Assembly (NCBI GenBank): GCA_014058105.1
Contig: JACGCM010002435.1
Span: forward strand, 1,240,001-1,304,000
Length of the DNA stretch: 64,000 bases
Source of the DNA: Kingdonia uniflora
Lineage: Eukaryota; Streptophyta; Magnoliopsida; Ranunculales; Circaeasteraceae
Direction of reading: 5' to 3'
Shown here: one piece after another, positions 58,508 to 64,000 of the stretch
How the letters are laid out: each line of letters starts with the position of its first letter
How positions within the stretch are numbered: the first letter of the stretch is position 1
Made by a program: the position numbers and the translations under genes
The notes under the pieces: model-generated
The model's input: only the letters and a program-made list of their open reading frames with translations
Database searches by the model: none
What the model was told of the DNA's origin: nothing

Positions 58508-59083
58508 TACAGGTGCTTGGAAAAAATAAAAATGGTTATATAAGGGGATTTGGTGATATGTCCAGTGCCGAATTGGATAGTACTTTACCTTTTAGAATGA
58601 AGCTTGCAAATGAAAAAGCGGCAAACACGAATTTACAATCTCAATTGAAGTCTTTGGGGGAACAACTAGTTTTTGAGGCCAATGTGCGAAAGCAACTTGA
58701 AGAGAGGTTCGCATTATTCAAATCTCGATTCTCCTTGTGAGTCACAAAAGCATCGTACTTCAGACATCGAAACATTATCTCGGGTATTGACTTATATATT
58801 ATTTATGCTATGATTACTCATCATAAATTATCTTGTTATTATATTTGAATGCTTATATGCAATTTTCATTATCTATAGAGTGGGTGCTCACCCTTTGCTA
58901 ACGCATATCGTTCATCCATGCCGGTTCCGCCAAGGTCATGTGAGTTATTAGACTGGTATGGTGTTATAGTTGCTTATGGAACTCTTCAGCAAGGTGGAAG
59001 AGTTTCATGCGATTTCTATAATATATTAATAGATGAGATCGTTCATGTAATAGAAGATGGACCCCTTGAGGATGTTGTCGCTG
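58508..59083 (+). pseudogene. CACTA-associated plant transposase exons (Ptta/En/Spm type plus following domain)
   Basis: Exon 1 begins after GTACAG at 58513 with VLGKNKNGYIRGFGDMSS, which resembles the VLGK-RxGYVRG motif of plant En/Spm-associated proteins. A charged coiled coil follows (NLQSQLKSLGEQLVFEANVR). A frameshift near 58735 leads to SQKHRTSDIETLSR and a GTATTG donor. The next exon (58880-59083) contains CELLDWYGVIVAYGTLQQGG and ends in a GTAAAA donor, resembling the domain that usually follows. Upstream catalytic transposase exons were not found, so the element is probably non-autonomous. Confidence 0.55.
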
Positions 59084-59753
59084 GTAAAATCATAACTTGT
59101 GAGAAAAGTTGTACCGTGTTTATTTGATTAATGTATGTTATTTCTTTTATGCAGAATTAAAAGCTATTTCGAAATATATTTTTGGATATTTTTAATAATA
59201 TAGCTTATTTTGGAATAATTTTGTTTAATGCTTAAGTATATTGTAAGAGCATTATCTGGGTGAATGGAAAAATCTGGTTTTCCATTCAATTAAAGAAAAG
59301 GGTATTTGTTCTCAAAAATGACATATTTGTAGTCGTGTATGTTTAATTCTAATTGTCTCTTTCTCACATAATGATAGAAAAGGCAATACATGCAATTGTT
59401 GGATCTCTTAAAGAACGATATATATATATATATGTTGTTTTTAAATTCATGACAGAAAAATCAACATATATTATTGTTGCTTTTATTCATAAAATGTGAC
59501 ATATATTTTTGTCGTTTATTTTTAAACTAAACTACTTTTATCTCATTGAAATGACATAAAAAATGACACATATAATTGTCGCATTTTTTATAAATAACGA
59601 CTCATTTATATGTCGCTAAAATACGACATTTATAACAGTCGGTAACAATAACGACTCCATTTTTTGCGACAGTTGTTAACGACATAATATAAGTCGTTAA
59701 TTAGGCAATAACGACAATTATATATGTCGCTAATAACCATTTTTCACGTAGTA

Positions 59754-61640
59754 ATTCAGATACAAGGACCAAGTTAGATGCAAAGTCGACGAATTGCATA
59801 TTTATTGGATATGGTGGTGATGAGTTTGGATACCGGTTTTGGGGTGCGATGAATCGAAAAGTTATCCAGAGTCATAATGCTACTTTCAATGAGGAAGTCT
59901 TATATAAAGACTTCAAAATACCTATGGAAAGGATTCGAGGTGAAGTAGCGAAAAGTGTCGACATTGAAGATGATGAACCCTTTCGAGAAGACGATGAAGA
60001 AGTCGTTGTTGAGTCCGATGCACCAGATCAAAACGAGGAACCTAATGATCTAGACATTCCAATAGCACTTCGAAAAGAGTTGAGAGTTGCAAGAATTCTG
60101 GAAAGGTAAGTTAATTCTTTAAATCACTTGTTATTTACAGATGGTGATGAACCTAAAAGTTACAAGGAGGCTTTAGATGTAGAAGCCAAGAACAAGTGCG
60201 AGCTTGCTATGGATGATGAGATGCCATTATTATCAGTTAATCGAACTTGGGATTTAGTTCGGTTACCGAAGGAGAAGAGAACATTGCACAACAAGTGGGT
60301 ATACAAACTAAAATATAAATCTGACAGTTCAAGGAGATTTAAGGCTAGACTTGTGGTGAAGGGCTTTCAGCAGAAAGAAGGCGTTGATTTTAGTAAGATC
60401 TTTGCTCCTGTTGTAAAGATGTCTAAAATTCAGGTTGTGATGAATATAGTTGCAGTTGAAGATTTGCATCTTGAGCAACTAGATGTCAAGACCGCATTTC
60501 TTCACGACAACCTCGATAAAGAGATTTATATGAAGCAGCCAGAAGGGTACTCTATGAAAGGGAAAAAGGATCTTGTGTGTAGGCTCACGAAAAACTTATA
60601 TGGTTTGAAACAAAGCGTCAAGACAGTGGTATTTGAAGTTTGAACAGTTCATGTCCAGAAATGGCTATTCGAAGAGCAATGTCGATCACTATTATTTTAT
60701 CAAGAACACGGGGAACTCATATATTATTTTACTTATATATGTAGATGATATGTTGGTAGCAAGTGCCGACATGGGAAAAATTATTAAGTTGAAGGAATAA
60801 TTATTCCGGGAGTTTTCTATGAAGGACTTGGGTACGGCAAAACAAGTTCTTGGTATGCGTCTTATAAAGGACAGAAAGTGGCGAGAATTGAAGTTATCTC
60901 AAGCTGAGTACATCGGCAAAGTACTTAAGAATTTTAATATGGATGGTTCTAAAGTTGTTTGTACACTATTGGGTGGTAACTTCAAATTATCAAAGGATTG
61001 TTGTTCGAAGATGCAGAAGGATCGTGATGAGATATGAAAAGTTCCTTATCAATCCTCGATTGGTAGCCTAATATATGCTATGATATGTACGATACCGGAC
61101 ATTACCCAAGCTATGGGAGTTGTTGGTAGGTATATGAGTAATCCAGGCAAGGAGCATTTGAGAGCTGTGAAATGGATACTAAGGTTTCTATCGGGGACTC
61201 AAGATATGGCATTATGTTATGATGGTTTCCAAATATGCTTACAAGGTTTTGTTGATTTTGATATGGCGGATGACATGGATAGGTAGAAGAACACTAGTGA
61301 TTTCATTTTTACATTGGGAAGCGGTGCAGTTACATGGGTTTCTAGGCTATTGAAGATTGTATCTTTGTCGATGATGGAGGCAGAATATGTTACAGCTGCA
61401 GAAGCTTGCAAAGATATGGTTTGGCTTAAAGGGTTGATGAAAGAGCTCGGAAAAGAATAACATTCTTCTAAGTTGTATAGTAATAGTCAAAGCACTATAA
61501 ACTTAACGAAGAATTTGGCTTTTCACTCTAGGACCAAGTACATTAATATTCAATATCATTATATTCGCTTGTTCCTCGAGGACGGTGTGTTGAAGCTCAT
61601 TAAGATTCATACTGATGTGAATCCGACCGATATGCTTCAA
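59754..61640 (+). pseudogene. Copia C integrase end, reverse transcriptase and RNase H
   Basis: Resumes with NSDTRTKLDAKSTNCIFIGY (about 59757-59815) and an acidic linker (59925-60060). A 35-bp GT...AG-like interruption lies at 60105-60139. The reverse transcriptase is a 171-codon frame (60128-60643: HNKWVYKLKYKSDSSRRFK, LDVKTAFLHDNLDKEIYM, NLYGLKQSV). The YVDDML active site (about 60738) is in the next frame. Then come YQSSIGSLIYAM (61047) and RNase H with MEAEYVTAAEACKDMVWL (61375) and NLAFHSRTKYINI. Multiple stops. Confidence 0.85.
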
Positions 61641-61774
61641 AAGTGGTGACTTTTCAGAAGTTGAAAACATGTATAACTTCTGTGGGTATTCAAGATTGAA
61701 GGTCCGGGTAGTTCAAACAATTCATTTGGAGATTTGGAGATGGGTTATGATGGATTCGATTTCAAGTGGGAGAT

Positions 61775-62499
61775 TGTTAGGGTATGAACTCAAATTATGT
61801 TTGAGGTTGTTTTAGTTTGAGCTGTTTCAGTTCAAGTATTAAAAACGGATTGAAAGTAAGATTTTTAATGTACAGATTCAAACTGGTTAAGATCGATAGA
61901 AGTTTGAGCTGATCATGTTTCCTGAAGATTCGAACTGGTTATGTTTCCTAAAGGCTCAAGCTGGTTCTGTTTAAAGTTGCTGAAGAAGAGTTTAAAATAG
62001 GTCAAAGTCGTTCGAACGAGATTGGAGTTTGTTCGAATGAGATTGTAAGATTTTACATTTTCTTTCGAAGACCGAAGAACTTGTTCCAATGAGATTAGAC
62101 TTTGTTCGAACAAGATTTGCTTGGTTGCCATACTGAGTCTTCTTTTGAGACGTTGAGTTCTGCCTCGAGATCCGTTCTACTTGTATTTAGTCCTCTTATA
62201 TATAAAGAGGACTTAGGTTATCTTGTTAGTCTATCTTTTCCCTGTGAGTTTAATTCAAGACCTAGAATTAGAGAGAATCCATTAAAGCTTGAGAAGCTTG
62301 GAGAGATCGTTGTAACCCGTTTGATTAACATAGTGGATTGTTCGGGGAGTGGTTTTTTATCCGAAAGGGTTTTCCACTTCCCTCTTCTGGGAATTCTTGC
62401 ATTTCTTATTATTCTATGTTTTTTAGTCTGGTTGATTGGCATATTCCGCTTATCGTTCTTGTAGCAGAAGAGAGAAATTAGCTACCTTTATTCTCAACA
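61775..62499 (+). repeat. 3' LTR of copia C
   Basis: 725 bp, colinear with the 5' LTR but with numerous substitutions and short deletions. Confidence 0.85.
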
Positions 62500-62504
62500 G
62501 AACA

Positions 62505-62936
62505 TATGGGGTTCAAATAATGCGTAACGATATCCGTGTTCAAGTGTTGTAGGCATATATTTTTCATCCTTTTTTCCGCTGTGGAGGGTTATCTGTGATC
62601 ATGGGTCAAGGGTCAAGTATTAGCCTAACAAATCCCCAAGGAATATATGATCGTCAGACTTGCTTCATTGAGAAAACCAGTCTCACAAGCTCCACTTTGT
62701 TGGAAATAATCTCCACAAAAATCATAAGTGCCTCAAATTGAAAATATACTTCACAGATAATCTTTGCAGTTATACGAGTGGCCTTACGAAATATCCTGAA
62801 TGGCATGGCAAGCTAGATGTTCAAACTCCAAGGCGTCAATCCATTGATAGGAACTTATGGTATGTTTGATAACCACATAAGTAGACTATATGAGATACAT
62901 GTTTCTTATTTGGCAAACAATATATTGTCATTTATC
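62505..62936. other. No gene recognised
   Basis: Short unique AT-rich spacer between the copia C target duplication and the pogo-like element. Confidence 0.4.
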
Positions 62937-63045
62937 TACAGTAGAACCCTGATAAATTAATGTGTGATAAATTAATAATCTCGATTAAATAATATTTTTT
63001 GTCGGTCCCAACTTAAGCCAATGGACTAAATTAAAAAATTCGTTA

Positions 63046-63174
63046 ACCATTGGGCTCTTGGCCCAGTGGTGGTTGTACCTCTCCATCTAGAGAGAGGTTG
63101 TGGGTTTGAAACCTCATGGGGTTGAAATCTCAGGGTTACAGATCCCTATATAAAACCATCTTGCCTTAAAAAAA
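63046..63174 (+). mobile_element. tRNA-derived SINE inside the pogo-like element
   Basis: A-box TGGCCCAGTGG (63059-63069) and B-box GGTTTGAAACC (63103-63113) have tRNA-like spacing. The 3' end is TGCCTTAAAAAAA. Flanking TCGTTA repeats at 63040-63045 and 63175-63180 look like the target duplication. Confidence 0.65.
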
Positions 63175-63570
63175 TCGTTATATTTACAAGATAATGCAAA
63201 TTAAGAAACTCCTTAAAAGTTCCTATAAGTCCCACTTACCACATAAATTAATAATTTGCTAGTACGGAATACATATCCCATGGACGATGAGGCCTTCAAA
63301 TATGAGTAAAATGTTGCTTATTTTTTCTTGATGGTCGTGGGTTCGAAACCTCATGGGGCTGGAAACTCAGGGTTACGGATCCCTATATAAAATCGGCTTT
63401 CCTTAAAAAAAATTGTTAAATTTACAGGATAATGCAAAGTAAAAAAATCCTTAAAAGTTCCTATAAGTCCCACTTACCACATAAATTAATAATTTGCTAG
63501 TACAAAATACATATCCCATGGACAATGAGGCCTTCAAATAGGAGTTAAGTGTTGCTTAGTTTTTCTTGAA
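63095..63570 (+). repeat. 237-238 bp tandem duplication, two copies
   Basis: Copy 1 is 63095-63331 and copy 2 is 63332-63570. Matching anchors: GAAACCTCATGGGG at 63108 and 63345, and GTTGCTTA at 63313 and 63551. The unit starts inside the SINE (upstream of its B-box) and runs into pogo sequence. Copy 2 has the more canonical B-box GGTTCGAAACC. Confidence 0.85.
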
Positions 63571-63641
63571 ATTGAATTCGAGTTGAATTTCATCTCTGAT
63601 TTTTTGTAGCGTGCTAAAAAGTTTTGACTGGTGTTCTTGTA

Positions 63642-63848
63642 TTACAACAAGAAATTATTCAATGCTATTATCGTTATGCGAACTTCTTTGTGCGAAACAT
63701 ACTTCAAAGCAAAACTATCATCTTCAACTTCGCTCTCTCGATCATTTCCTATGGTGCTCTCAATAATCTGATCTTCACTCAAAATCTTTAAAACATAATT
63801 ATTGTCTAATAATGTTGTAGAAAAGCAAGTAATACTTTGATAAATCAA
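63642..63848 (-). pseudogene. pogo-like transposase C-terminal relic
   Basis: A 68-codon minus-strand frame ends with acidic residues, then VSHKEVRITIIALNNFLL. The pattern (acidic patch, VSHKEA, helix with AL..L..FL) is that of the C-terminus of plant pogo/Lemi1-type transposases. DNA-binding and DDD catalytic parts are absent. Confidence 0.55.
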
Positions 63849-64000
63849 TAAATTATTAATTTATTACTAAATTTAAACCCCGCTTAATTAATAGTTTTCC
63901 TTGGTCCCGAGGCTATTAATTTATAAAGGTTTACTGTATATTAATAAGAAAAGAGGTGACATTTTTACTTGAATCTTAACGGTGCATCACGAAAACCACA

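Larger units (their letters stand above)
52212..59753. mobile_element. CACTA (En/Spm)-like transposon nested in copia C
   Basis: Termini CTCTACGTGAAAAATGG (left) and CCATTTTTCACGTAGTA (right) are inverted repeats that differ from CACTACGTGAAAAATGG by one base each. Both subterminal regions (52250-52430 and 59450-59740) are packed with TGTCG(C/T) and ACGACA words in both orientations, typical of CACTA transposase-binding sites. The insertion splits one copia polyprotein between VFGYT and NSDTRTKLDAKSTNCIFIGY. I could not verify the 3-bp target duplication. It carries transposase-type exons (58508-59083), unidentified exons (53094-55700) and an F-box/FIST gene copy (56640-57990). Confidence 0.75.
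49481..62499 (+). mobile_element. Ty1/copia element C, 13 kb because of a nested CACTA
   Basis: Perfect 5-bp target duplication GAACA (49476-49480 and 62500-62504). LTRs 49481-50230 and 61775-62499 begin TGTTA(A/G)GGTATGAACTC and end TTCTCA(G/A)CA. The primer-binding site is near 50232 (TTGGTGTTAGAGC) and the polypurine tract CAAGTGGGAGA is at 61763-61773. Gag, protease and integrase lie left of the nested transposon (50274-52211); the integrase tail, reverse transcriptase and RNase H lie right of it (59754-61640). Retrotransposon sequence alone is about 5.5 kb, normal for copia. Scattered stops; the LTRs have diverged visibly, so it is old. Confidence 0.9.
62939..63936 (-). mobile_element. 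pogo/Emigrant-like (Tc1/mariner superfamily) element, 998 bp
   Basis: Terminal repeats: CAGTAGAACCCTGATAAATT at the left and, reading inward from the right, CAGTAAACCTTTATAAATT, matching the known plant Emigrant/Lemi1-type terminus. TA flanks both sides (62937-62938 and 63937-63938). Both ends carry repeated ATAAATTAATAAT. It retains a C-terminal transposase relic on the minus strand and contains a SINE plus a tandem duplication. Confidence 0.75.

Noticed and set aside
60105..60139. 35-bp intron in copia C reverse transcriptase linker
   Set aside because: GT...AG edges are present, but 35 bp is below normal plant intron size; more likely frame-breaking decay.

Overview
This window is nuclear DNA from a flowering plant, most likely a eudicot. 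It is AT-rich, its genes have GT-AG introns, and it contains relics of a plant class III small heat-shock protein, a plant pectin methylesterase, a plant F-box/FIST protein and a plastid-type DUF1350 protein. The rest is mainly plant transposons: Ty1/copia, L1-type LINE, CACTA, hAT, PIF/Harbinger-like MITEs, a pogo/Emigrant-like element and a tRNA-derived SINE. I cannot name the species from sequence alone.

Layout. At 1-3.2 kb lies a degenerate class III HSP17.4-like gene with a second, partial copy of its first exon upstream. From 3.3 to 10.2 kb there are two MITEs, two LINE 3' fragments and an inverted pair of copies of an unidentified coiled-coil gene remnant. The centre of the window, 11,330-43,890 on the minus strand, is one gene: a DUF1350 alpha/beta-hydrolase-like protein whose nine coding exons (1,251 bp, 416 codons plus stop, frame intact, all eight introns GT-AG) are spread over 32.6 kb. 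Its introns are swollen by transposons. Intron 6 holds an hAT-like element, fragments of one LTR family and a LINE. Intron 5 holds copia element A and a LINE that carries a nested solo LTR and an hAT element. Intron 2 (12.7 kb) holds a 6.3-kb LINE with a Mutator-like insertion, then copia element B. Intron 1 holds a LINE 3' end.

From 45.2 to 49.2 kb there is a LINE fragment and a pectinesterase pseudogene (minus strand). The pseudogene has a well-preserved catalytic domain, two premature stops, and a 748-bp insertion flanked by an unusually long 64-bp direct repeat. At 49,481-62,499 is a copia element (C, target-site duplication GAACA) split by a 7.5-kb CACTA-like transposon. The CACTA carries transposase-type exons, an unidentified set of phase-compatible short exons, and an antisense F-box/FIST gene copy. 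The window ends with a pogo/Emigrant-like element (62,939-63,936) containing a SINE and a 237-bp tandem duplication.

How it fits together. Only the DUF1350 gene looks capable of making its full protein. The two copia elements in its introns 2 and 5 belong to one family and lie in opposite orientations, flanking exons 3-5, so the primary transcript could fold into a long duplex around those exons. Everything else is relic, mobile, or too weak to call.
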